In this document: piece after piece, positions 41,866 through 50,388 of the stretch
How the letters are laid out: each line of letters starts with the position of its first letter
How positions within the stretch are numbered: position 1 is the first letter of the stretch
From: Sphingopyxis sp. OPL5
Lineage (GTDB): Bacteria; Pseudomonadota; Alphaproteobacteria; Sphingomonadales; Sphingomonadaceae
Direction of reading: 5' to 3'
Length of the DNA stretch: 64,000 nucleotides
Assembly (NCBI RefSeq): GCF_003797775.2
Contig: NZ_CP060725.1
Location: 2,970,001 to 3,034,000 of the forward strand
Translations under genes and position numbers: made by a program
Notes under the pieces: generated by a model
Databases searched by the model: none
The model's input: only the letters and a program-made list of their open reading frames with translations
What the model was told of the DNA's origin: nothing

Positions 41866-43145
41866 GGCCGGACCTGTCCCGTCCCGCGCACCAGCCATTT
41901 GTAGGTGGTGAGCCCTTCGAGCGCGACCGGACCGCGCGCGTGGAGCCGCCCCGTCGCGATGCCGATCTCCGCCCCCAGCCCGAATTCGCCGCCGTCGGCG
42001 AATTGCGTCGAGGCGTTGTGCATGACGATCGCGCTGTCGACCTCGGACAGGAAACGCTCGGCGATGCCCGCATCCTCGGTGACGACCGCGTCGGTGTGCT
42101 TGCTCGAATGCGCGTCGATATGTGCGAGCGCACCCGCGAGGCCGTCGACCATGGCGACCGAGACGATCGCGTCGAGATATTCGCAGTCCCAGTCGTTCGC
42201 GCTGGCGGGCCCGACATGCGGGCTCAGCGCCGCGACCTCCTTGTCGCCGCGCACTTCGCAGCCTGCCGCGACCAGCGCATCGACGATGGCGAGCGGCGCG
42301 GGAAAGGCGCGGTCGATCAGGATCGTCTCGGTCGCGCCGCAGACGCCGGTGCGGCGCATCTTGGCGTTGACGGCAAGCGCCACCGCCTTGGCGGGATCGG
42401 CGGCGCCGTCGAGATAGAGATGGTTGATCCCGTCGAGATGCGCGAGCACGGGCACGCGCGCCTCGTCCTGCACCCGCGCGACCAGGCTCTTGCCGCCGCG
42501 CGGGATGATGATGTCAACCAGCCCCTGCGCGCGCAGCAGCGCGCCGACGGCGGCGCGGTCCTGCACCGGCACCAGTTGCACCGCATCGACGGGCAGGCCG
42601 CTTTCGGCGAGCCCCGCGGCGAGCGCGGCGTGGATCGCACGATTGCTGTTCACCGCCTCGCTGCCGCCGCGCAGGATCACGGCATTGCCCGACATCAGCC
42701 CCAGTGCCGCCGCGTCGGCGGTGACGTTCGGCCGGCTTTCATAGATGATGCCGACGACGCCGAGCGGGACGCGCACGCGGCTGAGCGCCATGCCATTGGG
42801 GCGGACGGCGCGGTCGATTTCCATGCCGACCGGATCGGGGAGCGCGGCGACCGCCTCGACCGCGTCGGCGATGCCGCCGAGCCGGGTGTCGTCGAGCCGC
42901 AGGCGGTCGAGCATCGCCGCCGACAGGCCCGCCGCCTTGGCCGCCGCCATGTCGCGCCGGTTCGCGTCGAGGATCGCGTCGGCGCGCAGGCGCAACTGGC
43001 CGGCCGCGGCCCGAAGCGCTGCCGCCTTTTCCGCGGTCGGCACCACCGCCAGCCGCTTCGCCGCGGCGCGCGCGCGCGCGCCCATGTCGGCGATCAGCGC
43101 ATCGGGGTCGGGAACGGGGGACAGGGTGTGGGCTTTGGCGGTCAT
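41862..43145 (-). CDS. proA: Glutamate-5-semialdehyde dehydrogenase
   Basis: A 427-residue aldehyde-dehydrogenase-fold enzyme that reduces gamma-glutamyl phosphate in proline synthesis with NADPH. Conserved motifs are VPLGVVGIIYESRPNVTADAA, ILRGGSEA, IIPRGGKSL and the catalytic Cys in RRTGVCGATET, near residue 273. proB, its partner kinase, is not in this window. It heads a run of co-directional genes down to coq7. Confidence 0.97.
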   Translation of the reverse strand: MTAKAHTLSPVPDPDALIADMGARARAAAKRLAVVPTAEKAAALRAAAGQLRLRADAILDANRRDMAAAKAAGLSAAMLDRLRLDDTRLGGIADAVEAVAALPDPVGMEIDRAVRPNGMALSRVRVPLGVVGIIYESRPNVTADAAALGLMSGNAVILRGGSEAVNSNRAIHAALAAGLAESGLPVDAVQLVPVQDRAAVGALLRAQGLVDIIIPRGGKSLVARVQDEARVPVLAHLDGINHLYLDGAADPAKAVALAVNAKMRRTGVCGATETILIDRAFPAPLAIVDALVAAGCEVRGDKEVAALSPHVGPASANDWDCEYLDAIVSVAMVDGLAGALAHIDAHSSKHTDAVVTEDAGIAERFLSEVDSAIVMHNASTQFADGGEFGLGAEIGIATGRLHARGPVALEGLTTYKWLVRGTGQVRP

Positions 43146-43222
43146 GCGCGCGCCCTATCATGCTTTGCGCGGCCGGTGAAAGTCCCCGTTGCACGCGCCG
43201 CGCGCGCTGCTACCTAGGCGTC

Positions 43223-44344
43223 ATGACAGGGGACATCGAAGGGATCGGGGCGGCGGTGACCGCCGGGCTGGCGGCACGCGCGGTCGAACCGCGCCACGGC
43301 GGCCCGGATGGACATGCGGGTACGCGCTGCCTCAACTGCGGGACCAGCCTCGTCGGCTCGCATTGTCATCATTGCGGCCAGCGCGCCGATGTTCACCGTA
43401 GCTTCGGCGCGATCGGGCACGACCTCGTCCATGCGATCTTCCATTTCGAGGGCAAGATCTGGAACACGCTGCCGATGCTCGCCTGGCGCCCCGGTGACCT
43501 GACGCGCCGCTATATCCATGGCGAGCGGGCGAGCTTCATCTCACCGCTGGCGCTGTTCCTGTTCGCGGTGTTCCTGACCTATGCGGTGCTCGCGATGGTC
43601 GGCAGCGGCGGCGGGTTCGGCGAGGGGCTGGCCAAGGCGGCGGCGAACCAGACCGAGGCGAGCGCGATCCAGGCGCGCTTCCTCGCGGAAACGGCCGAGG
43701 TTAATGCCGAGCTTGCGAAAAAGGGCCTGACGCCGGAGCGAAAGCGGCAGCTCGAACAGGAGCTCGTCTCGCTGCGCAAGAGCGCCGAATATCTCGGCAT
43801 CGCGAAGCCGATGACTGCGGAGGAGCGGGCAAAGGGTCCGCCGGTGCTCGAAGATCCGGGCGAGCAGATGATGACCAGCGTCGATTTCCTGTCGCGGACC
43901 AAGGTCGATACCGGGGTGCCCTTCATCGACCATGGTTTCGAAAAGGCGCGCGCGAACCCGTCGCTCGTCATGTACAAGCTGCAGGCGAATGCCTATAAAT
44001 TCGCCTGGGCGCTGATCCCGCTGTCGCTGCCCTTCATGTGGCTGCTCTATCCGTTTAGCCGCCGCTTCCACACATACGACCATTTCGTCTTCGTCACTTA
44101 CTCGATTTCGTTCATGCTGCTGCTGTTCGTCGTCGTGCGGCTGCTCAACCTGACGGTGCTGGGCGACGTCGCGACCGTCCTCGCGATCTTCTATGTGCCC
44201 TTCCACATGGTACGCCAGCTGCGCGGCGCCTATCGCTCGTCGCGCTTCGGGGCGCTCGTGCGCGGGACGATGCTGCTGTTCTTCAGCCTGTTCGCGGTGA
44301 CCACCTTCATGCTGCTGCTGCTGGCGATGGGGGTGATGGGATAG
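43223..44344 (+). CDS. DUF3667-domain membrane protein with zinc ribbon
   Basis: A 373-residue membrane protein. The N-terminus has a four-cysteine zinc ribbon (CLNCGTSLVGSHCHHCGQ, residues 36-53). DUF3667 sequence follows (HDLVHAIFHFEGKIWNTLPMLAWRPGDLTRRYIHGERASFISPLALF), and hydrophobic helices lie near residues 110-130, 250-270, 285-305, 308-330 and 345-368. A charged coiled segment (residues 150-220) splits the helices. The function is unknown; the family is common in Proteobacteria and Bacteroidetes. Start is ATG 43223. Confidence 0.85.
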   Translation: MTGDIEGIGAAVTAGLAARAVEPRHGGPDGHAGTRCLNCGTSLVGSHCHHCGQRADVHRSFGAIGHDLVHAIFHFEGKIWNTLPMLAWRPGDLTRRYIHGERASFISPLALFLFAVFLTYAVLAMVGSGGGFGEGLAKAAANQTEASAIQARFLAETAEVNAELAKKGLTPERKRQLEQELVSLRKSAEYLGIAKPMTAEERAKGPPVLEDPGEQMMTSVDFLSRTKVDTGVPFIDHGFEKARANPSLVMYKLQANAYKFAWALIPLSLPFMWLLYPFSRRFHTYDHFVFVTYSISFMLLLFVVVRLLNLTVLGDVATVLAIFYVPFHMVRQLRGAYRSSRFGALVRGTMLLFFSLFAVTTFMLLLLAMGVMG

Positions 44345-44402
44345 GCGCGCCATATCGTCACAAAGACGGAGCAAGAAGCCGCCGGAAAATAGGGAGACTG
44401 CT

Positions 44403-46034
44403 ATGCATCCGCTTTGGGGAGAGATCGACCGCCGCCTGCTGATCAAGCTCGGCACCGCCGGACTTGCGGCGCTGTCGCTGCCCGGCGCGGCGCGGGCGAT
44501 GATGGCGCAGGGCTTCACCCACGGCGTCGCGAGCGGCGAGCCGGGACCCAATTCGGTGCTGCTGTGGACACGCTATGCCGCGCCCTCCGATGTCCGGCTG
44601 ACCGTCGAGGTCGCCGACACCCCCGATTTCGCGCGCATCGTCGGCGGCGGCAGCGTCGATGCCGACGGCGCCAGCGATCACACCGCCAAGCTGATGGTTC
44701 GCGGGCTGGAGCCGGGCCGCTGGTATTTCTATCGCTTCGTCGCGCCCGACGGCACCAAATCGATCACCGGCCGCACCCGTACCCTGCCGCAGGGGCCGAC
44801 GTCCGCCTTCAATCTCGCGCTCTTTTCCTGTTCGAACATGCCCTTCGGCTGGTTCAACGCCTATGGCCATGCCGCATCGCGCCAGGACATCGACCTGGTC
44901 GCCCATGTCGGCGATTATCTCTATGAATATGCCGCCGGCGATTACCCGTCGGCGAAACAGGCGCTGCCCGGCCGCGAGATCCAGCCGTCGCAGGAGATCG
45001 TCGCGCTCGCCGACTATCGGCTGCGCTATGCCGCCTATCGTGCCGACCCCGATCTGCAGCGGCTGCACCAGCTGTTCCCGATGATCGCGCAATGGGACGA
45101 TCATGAATTCGCCAACGACGCCTGGAAGGGCGGGGCGGAAAATCACAACGACGGCGAAGGCAGCTGGACCGACCGTGTAGCAGCGGCCGAGCGCGCGCAT
45201 GGCGAATGGATGCCGGTCGCCGACACGCGCTGGCGCGACTATCAGGTCGGCGACCTCGCGACGATCTTCCTCCCCGAAACGCGGGTGACCGCGCGCGACC
45301 GGCCGTTCGAGATCGACGAGATCGTCGCGGGCGGCGGCGACGCCGCGGCGAAGCTCAAGGCCTTTGCCGAGACCGCCTATCGCGACCCCGCGCGCCAGAT
45401 GCTTGGCGGCGACCAGGAGAAATGGCTGTTCGGCGGCCTCGCCGCGTCGAAAAAGACGGGCACCCGCTGGCAGGTCTGCGCGCAGCAGATCGTCACCGGG
45501 ACGCTGTTCACCCCGCCCGAATCGGCAAACTGGTTCGGCGCCAACCCGCCCGAGGTCGTGCGCCGCCGCGTCGCCGCGTCACAGCTCGCCGCCAAGGCCG
45601 GGCTGCCGCTCAACATGGATGCATGGGACGGTTATCCCGCGGCGCGCGACCGGCTGCTCGGCGCGGCGCAGACGGCCGACGCCGATCTGGTGATGCTCGC
45701 GGGCGATAGCCATAACGCCTGGGCGTTCGACCTGGCGCACGACGGCCGGCCTGTGGGGATCGAGGTCGGCGGTCACAGCGTCACCTCGCCGGGCTTCGAA
45801 AATTATACGCAGGGGATTTCGGAAGAGACGCGCGTCGCGGCGCTGCGCGGATCGTCGCCGCAGCTCAAATGGGCGAACACCCGCGATCGCGGCTATGTCT
45901 CGGTGGCGATGACCCCCGAAAAGGTCACCGCCCACTGGCACAGCCTCGAGTCGATCCGCGAAAAATCGCTCGCGCTGAAGGGCACGCACAGCATGACGGT
46001 GCGGCGCGGGAAAAGGATGTACGACGTGGTTTGA
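44403..46034 (+). CDS. phoD: Alkaline phosphatase D family protein
   Basis: A 543-residue PhoD-type phosphatase/phosphodiesterase that hydrolyses phosphate esters outside the cytoplasm with Ca and Fe. A twin-arginine signal is present (IDRRLLIKLG, residues 8-17, then a hydrophobic stretch to ARA). An Ig-like N-terminal domain (residues 38-135) precedes the metallophosphatase domain with HVGDYLYEY, QWDDHEFANDAW and GDSHNAWAF. No clear Pho box is visible upstream. Confidence 0.92.
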   Translation: MHPLWGEIDRRLLIKLGTAGLAALSLPGAARAMMAQGFTHGVASGEPGPNSVLLWTRYAAPSDVRLTVEVADTPDFARIVGGGSVDADGASDHTAKLMVRGLEPGRWYFYRFVAPDGTKSITGRTRTLPQGPTSAFNLALFSCSNMPFGWFNAYGHAASRQDIDLVAHVGDYLYEYAAGDYPSAKQALPGREIQPSQEIVALADYRLRYAAYRADPDLQRLHQLFPMIAQWDDHEFANDAWKGGAENHNDGEGSWTDRVAAAERAHGEWMPVADTRWRDYQVGDLATIFLPETRVTARDRPFEIDEIVAGGGDAAAKLKAFAETAYRDPARQMLGGDQEKWLFGGLAASKKTGTRWQVCAQQIVTGTLFTPPESANWFGANPPEVVRRRVAASQLAAKAGLPLNMDAWDGYPAARDRLLGAAQTADADLVMLAGDSHNAWAFDLAHDGRPVGIEVGGHSVTSPGFENYTQGISEETRVAALRGSSPQLKWANTRDRGYVSVAMTPEKVTAHWHSLESIREKSLALKGTHSMTVRRGKRMYDVV

Positions 46035-46044
46035 CGCGTAGTTG

Positions 46045-46180
46045 ATCCTCCCTGTCGCGAAGCGATGGGGAGGGGGACCGTCCGCGAAGCGGATGGTGGA
46101 GGGGCCGAAACGTCGCGCAATGGCCCCTCCGTCAGCGCTCCGCGCTGCCACCTCCCCATGGCTTCGCCACAGGGAGGATT
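46045..46180. repeat. Dispersed palindromic repeat, family A, copy 3 (inverted)
   Basis: About 136 nt with the same ends as copies 1 and 2, but the inner arms run in the opposite orientation (GTCCGCGAAGCGGATGGTGGAGGGG first, CCCCTCCGTCAGCGCT last). It lies between the convergent phoD and enoyl-CoA hydratase genes. Confidence 0.82.
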
Positions 46181-46189
46181 ATAAGGACC

Positions 46190-47113
46190 TTAGCCGTAAG
46201 GCGGCGCATCCTCGAACTCGCCGAACGACGGATAGTCGTTCGCGACGCTCGCGGTGAAATGGGGTTCGCGTTTTTCGAGGAAGCTCGTCACCCCTTCCGC
46301 GGCGTCGGGGCTGCGCCCGCGGGCGAAGATCACCCGGCTGTCCCAGCGGTGCGCGCTCATCGGGTGCGGTGCGCCGAGCATGCGCCACATCATGTGGCGC
46401 GTCAGCGCGACCGACACCGGCGCGCTGTCGCCGGTCAGTTCGCGTGCCTTGGCGATCGCGGCGTCGACGAGTTCGCCGGGGGCGTGGACCGACTGGACGA
46501 GGCCCTTTTCATGCGCCTCGGCGGCGGGGACCAGCCGCCCCGAATAGCACCAGTCGAGCGCGGTCTGGATGCCGACGAGGCGCGGCAGGAACCAGCTCGA
46601 CGCCGCCTCGGGCACGATGCCGCGGCGCGCGAAGACGAAGCCGTAGCGCGCGGTGTCGCTGGCGAGGCGGGCGTCCATCGACAAGGTCATCGTCGCGCCG
46701 ATGCCGACCGCGGCGCCGTTGATCGCGCCGAGCACCGGCTTCTTCGCCTCGAAGATGCGCATCGACACGCGGCCGCCGCCGTCGCGGATCAGCGGGTGCG
46801 ACCAGTCGATCGTGCCGTCCTCGGCGACCGGGCTTGCCGATATGCCCTCGGGCAGCAGCGCCGCCTTGTCGGTGCGCTTGTCGTAGTCGAAGGTCGATCC
46901 GCCCGCGCCGAGGTCCGCCCCCGCGCAATAGGCGCGCTCGCCATGGCCGGTGAAGATCACCGCGCGCACCCCGTCGTCGGCGTCGCATTCGTCGAGCGCG
47001 GCGACGATTTCGGTCATCATCCGGGTCGTGAAGGCGTTCATCCGGTCGGGCCGGTACAGCGTCAGCAGCGCGATGCCCTCATGCTTGTCGAGGCGAATCT
47101 CTTCGAAACTCAT
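46190..47113 (-). CDS. Enoyl-CoA hydratase/isomerase family protein
   Basis: A 307-residue crotonase. The oxyanion-hole elements are GERAYCAGADLG (near residue 57) and NGAAVGIGATMTLSMDARL (near 133), and a catalytic Glu lies in RGIVPEAASSW. The C-terminal helical region is complete. It hydrates or isomerises an acyl-CoA. A LiuR-like palindrome (47174-47189) lies 61 nt upstream, which would fit control by acyl-CoA or amino-acid catabolism. Substrate unknown. Confidence 0.92.
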   Translation of the reverse strand: MSFEEIRLDKHEGIALLTLYRPDRMNAFTTRMMTEIVAALDECDADDGVRAVIFTGHGERAYCAGADLGAGGSTFDYDKRTDKAALLPEGISASPVAEDGTIDWSHPLIRDGGGRVSMRIFEAKKPVLGAINGAAVGIGATMTLSMDARLASDTARYGFVFARRGIVPEAASSWFLPRLVGIQTALDWCYSGRLVPAAEAHEKGLVQSVHAPGELVDAAIAKARELTGDSAPVSVALTRHMMWRMLGAPHPMSAHRWDSRVIFARGRSPDAAEGVTSFLEKREPHFTASVANDYPSFGEFEDAPPYG

Positions 47114-47173
47114 GTCTCTCTCCTTGTCGTTGCGGCCATGGTCGCAAGGGATGCGAAGGAAGGCAAGCTCTAG

Positions 47174-47189
47174 TTTACGTAAGCGTAAA
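47174..47189 (-). promoter_or_regulatory. Palindrome TTTACG-N4-CGTAAA, candidate MerR/LiuR-type operator
   Basis: A perfect 16-bp inverted repeat TTTACG-TAAG-CGTAAA lies 61 nt before the enoyl-CoA hydratase start. It closely resembles the TTTACGT-NN-ACGTAAA sites recognised by LiuR-type MerR regulators of branched-chain acyl catabolism. No such regulator is seen in this window. Confidence 0.6.
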
Positions 47190-47353
47190 GGTGTAAATCC
47201 TCCCTCTCCCGTCGGGAGAAGGGGTGTCTTACGCCCGGGGATGACGCGCCCGACCTTTGCCGCTATAGGCGCCGGAACCGCCCCGGCGCCGCGCCTCGTA
47301 TGAGTCGTATTCGCCGGGGCCAGCTATTTTGACGTCAAGGAAAGCATGTGCCC

Positions 47354-48133
47354 ATGGCCCGTCGCCGCCAGATCTACGAAGGCAAAGCCAAGATCCTCTA
47401 TGAGGGCCCCGAACCGGGCACGCTGATCCAGTATTTCAAGGATGACGCGACCGCGTTCAACGCCCAGAAAAAGGGCACGATCAGCGGCAAGGGCGTGCTC
47501 AACAACCGGATCAGTGAGCATGTCTTCACCCTGCTCGGCAACATCGGCGTCCCGCATCATTTCATCCGCCGCCTCAACATGCGCGAGCAGCTGATCCGCC
47601 AGGTCGAGATCGTCCCGATCGAGGTGATCGTGCGCAACGTCGCCGCCGGCACGCTGTCGAAGCGGCTCGGCATCGAGGAGGGAACGCAGCTTCCCCGCAC
47701 GCTGATCGAATATTGCTACAAGGACGACGCGCTCGGCGATCCGCTGGTCGCCGAGGAGCATATCGCTTGTTTCAACTGGTGCAGCCAGGAAGAATTGCAC
47801 GATATCCAGGACATGGCGATCCGCATCAACGACTTCATGTCGGGCATGTTCGCCGCGGTCGGCATCCGCCTGGTCGACTTCAAGCTCGAATTCGGGCGGC
47901 TCTATGACGGCGATTTCAGCCGCATCATCCTCGCCGACGAGATCAGCCCCGACGGCTGCCGCCTGTGGGACATGACCACCAACGAAAAACTCGACAAGGA
48001 CCGCTTCCGCCGCGACCTCGGCGGCGAAGTCGAAGCCTATCAGGAAGTCGCGCGCCGCTTGGGCCTGCTGCCCGAAGGCGTCGACAATGCGGTGCTCGAC
48101 CTCGAAAGCCACCGCAAGAAAAAGGGCAGCTGA
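47354..48133 (+). CDS. purC: SAICAR synthetase
   Basis: A 259-residue phosphoribosylaminoimidazole-succinocarboxamide synthase, step 8 of purine synthesis (CAIR + Asp + ATP to SAICAR). Conserved segments are [51 protein letters not shown] and [15 protein letters not shown]. The start is ATG 47354 ([11 protein letters not shown]); an in-frame GTG 6 nt earlier has better spacing from AAGGA and cannot be excluded. It is not adjacent to the purSQ pair at 56.9-57.8 kb. Confidence 0.97.
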   Translation: MARRRQIYEGKAKILYEGPEPGTLIQYFKDDATAFNAQKKGTISGKGVLNNRISEHVFTLLGNIGVPHHFIRRLNMREQLIRQVEIVPIEVIVRNVAAGTLSKRLGIEEGTQLPRTLIEYCYKDDALGDPLVAEEHIACFNWCSQEELHDIQDMAIRINDFMSGMFAAVGIRLVDFKLEFGRLYDGDFSRIILADEISPDGCRLWDMTTNEKLDKDRFRRDLGGEVEAYQEVARRLGLLPEGVDNAVLDLESHRKKKGS

Positions 48134-48170
48134 GGCTGCCGCCGAAAGGCGCATCGGGGCATTTTACGGG

Positions 48171-48257
48171 CCTCGTCATTGCGAGGAGCCGAAGGCGACG
48201 CGGCAATCCAGAGTGGCGTAAACCGCCCTGGATTGCTTCGCTTCGCTCGCAATGACG
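48171..48257. repeat. Dispersed palindromic repeat, family B, copy 3
   Basis: About 87 nt with ends CCTCGTCATTGCGAG / CTCGCAATGACG and a GGAGCCGAAGGCGACGCGGCAATCCAGAG inner arm nearly identical to copy 1 (9816-9904). It sits between the purC 3' end and the lipoxygenase 3' end, which are convergent. Confidence 0.82.
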
Positions 48258-48283
48258 CGTGTGTTTTGTCTGGCGTCGCCGCC

Positions 48284-50278
48284 TCAAATATTGATGCTCG
48301 TCGGGATCAGGCTCGGCTGCAGATAGGGATAGGGCGCCAGCCGCTGCGCGTTGCGCGCCGCGATCTCGGTCTCGACATCGGTGAGCGCGGCCTGGAACCA
48401 GGCGAGCGGGCCGGTCTTCGCAGTGACGCGCGGATCCTGGAACCACAAGGGATAGGGAAAGGCGTTGCTGCGATAGTCGCCGAGCGGGCGATAGTGCAGC
48501 GAACCCAGCAGTTCGAGCACGTTCAGTTGCTCGAGCGCCAGCCCCTTCGGCGGCATCATCGCCAGCCAGCCGGGCTTGTCCTGCCCGCGCTGGCCGGTCG
48601 GCGCCGGCTCCCAGCCCGCACCGGTGATCGCGGGGGCAAAGGTCATGATGTCCTTTTGCGGGAAATTGACCGCCGCATGCTGCGCGCTCGCGGTGAACAT
48701 CACCATCGTACAGATTTGCGCGAGTTGGCCCCGCGTCGTCACCGGGCCGAAGCCCCTGATCTTGGCTTCGGTGGCAAGGCACGCCGCCCAGGCGGTGAGT
48801 TCGGTGTCGGCGATCACCGCCGCGTCGTTGGTATAATAAAGGTCGACATATTGGCGCGCCCATTCGTGGATCGTATTCCACACCAGCAGCGCGTCGTCGC
48901 GGTACGGATAGTCGGCGAGCGCCGAACTCACCCCGACGCCGCGCGCCGCTAGGTCGGCGGGCAGCATCTTGCCATAAAAGTCGAAGGCGAGCCGCGCATC
49001 GACCGCCGCGGCCTGGCTCGAGGTGATCGTGCCCGCGAAAATATGGTCGATCGGCCCGCCCGCCGCGATCAGCGAGGTCGCCGCGGCTTCGTTGATGAAC
49101 AACGTCCCCTCATAATGCGGGACGAGGAGCGCCCAGATCGGATGGACCTCGGCGAGATGGCGGTGCGTCGCGACGGCAAAGGCCTCGATCACCAAATGCG
49201 TGCGCGCCAGATGCGCGAACAATTCGTGATAATTGCCGTCGGCGACCTGCACGACCAGCTTGGCCATTTCCCAGCCCCACAGTTTCTCGGGCGCGGGCGA
49301 GGGGGTGAAGATCGGGAAGTCGGCGGAATCCTGACCGCACTGGATCGCGACCGGGATTAGCGAGGCGCCGCCCGGCGGCACCGCGAACAGCGCGAGCGGT
49401 TGCCAGGCATATTTGGCCTCGCCGCGATAGGTGCCGGGGTCGAGCACCGCCAGGTCCTTGTAGTCGAGCAGGAACAGGCGGCCGTCGGCGAGCGCGCGGT
49501 CGAGCGTGTCGCCGTTCACCACCGCGGCATATTGCTTGGCGGTCAGCGGGAAATTCGCCGGCAGCGCATCGCCGACGGCGGCGATCAGCATATTGTTCGG
49601 CCCCTGCACGCGCAGCCGCGCGAAGCTGGCGTCGTTCTGGAAGTCATAGGCGACGCCCGGTACCGGCAGCGTCTGGAACAGCGCGCGATAGGCGTCGAGG
49701 CTGCGCGGCGCGCGGCTGCCGATGCCCGCGACCTCGTCGTCGCTGACCTTCATCAAGTCCTCGATGCGCGCCTTATAGCCTTCGAGGAGGGTCAGATGCG
49801 CGTCGCGTTCGATCGTCGCGACCGCGCTTTCAACATCGTCGACGATGCGTTCGAAGATATTACCGCCTTCATGCGCGCCATGCGCGGCGGTGATCTTGAG
49901 CGTCGAGGCCTCGATCGCGTCGCATTCGGCGAGCGCGGCGGCATAGTCGGGGTGCGGCCCGGTCAGTTCGCCGGCTTCGACCGCACCCAGCTTCACCGCG
50001 AGCGCGTTGCGCACGATCGCCAGGCCGATGGTGATCAGCTTGCCGAACCAGGCGATGGTCGGCACGTCGTTCTTGGGCACGTCGGTCGCCAGCGGCACGC
50101 CGGGCAGGGTGGGAACGTCGGTGGTCCATACATAGACCGCCTGCGTCGCGGTCAGTTGCGCCGCGCGGGCGGCGCGCTGCGCCGGGGTGTCGTTCTGTGG
50201 CAGCGTCGGATCGGCGGACGGCATTGGCGATGCCAGCGCGGGCGTGGGTGTGGTCAGTGACGCGACAGGATAGGACAT
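48284..50278 (-). CDS. Bacterial lipoxygenase
   Basis: A 664-residue lipoxygenase, an iron dioxygenase that peroxidises polyunsaturated fatty acids. The lipoxygenase pattern H-x4-H-x4-H-x17-H-x8-H is exact at His351, 356, 361, 379 and 388. The other iron ligands are His534 and Asn538 (HAAVN) and the C-terminal Ile664 (ending SINI). No signal peptide is visible from ATG 50278, so it may be cytosolic, unlike secreted Pseudomonas LoxA. There is no clear N-terminal PLAT domain. Lipoxygenases are sparsely distributed in bacteria. It is divergent to a membrane diguanylate cyclase. Confidence 0.93.
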   Translation of the reverse strand: MSYPVASLTTPTPALASPMPSADPTLPQNDTPAQRAARAAQLTATQAVYVWTTDVPTLPGVPLATDVPKNDVPTIAWFGKLITIGLAIVRNALAVKLGAVEAGELTGPHPDYAAALAECDAIEASTLKITAAHGAHEGGNIFERIVDDVESAVATIERDAHLTLLEGYKARIEDLMKVSDDEVAGIGSRAPRSLDAYRALFQTLPVPGVAYDFQNDASFARLRVQGPNNMLIAAVGDALPANFPLTAKQYAAVVNGDTLDRALADGRLFLLDYKDLAVLDPGTYRGEAKYAWQPLALFAVPPGGASLIPVAIQCGQDSADFPIFTPSPAPEKLWGWEMAKLVVQVADGNYHELFAHLARTHLVIEAFAVATHRHLAEVHPIWALLVPHYEGTLFINEAAATSLIAAGGPIDHIFAGTITSSQAAAVDARLAFDFYGKMLPADLAARGVGVSSALADYPYRDDALLVWNTIHEWARQYVDLYYTNDAAVIADTELTAWAACLATEAKIRGFGPVTTRGQLAQICTMVMFTASAQHAAVNFPQKDIMTFAPAITGAGWEPAPTGQRGQDKPGWLAMMPPKGLALEQLNVLELLGSLHYRPLGDYRSNAFPYPLWFQDPRVTAKTGPLAWFQAALTDVETEIAARNAQRLAPYPYLQPSLIPTSINI

Positions 50279-50333
50279 GATGACGGACTCCCCCAAAGGA
50301 TCGAAATTCGGATGGGAGCGGCTGTCGCAAAAC

Positions 50334-50341
50334 ATGGTTAA
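50334..50341. promoter_or_regulatory. CtrA-type half-site ATGGTTAA
   Basis: ATGGTTAA (complement TTAACCAT) is identical to the 8-mer before ctrA (10974-10981). It lies between the divergent lipoxygenase (start 50278) and GGDEF gene (start 50389). A single half-site is weak evidence, and chance occurrence is possible. Confidence 0.35.
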
Positions 50342-50388
50342 TATTTTGCAAGTCCGACCGTCGTGCTAGACGCGTAGCCGGATGAAAA

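Noticed and set aside
44345..44402. Pho box before phoD
   Set aside because: No CTGTCAT-type direct repeats are present in the short spacer.
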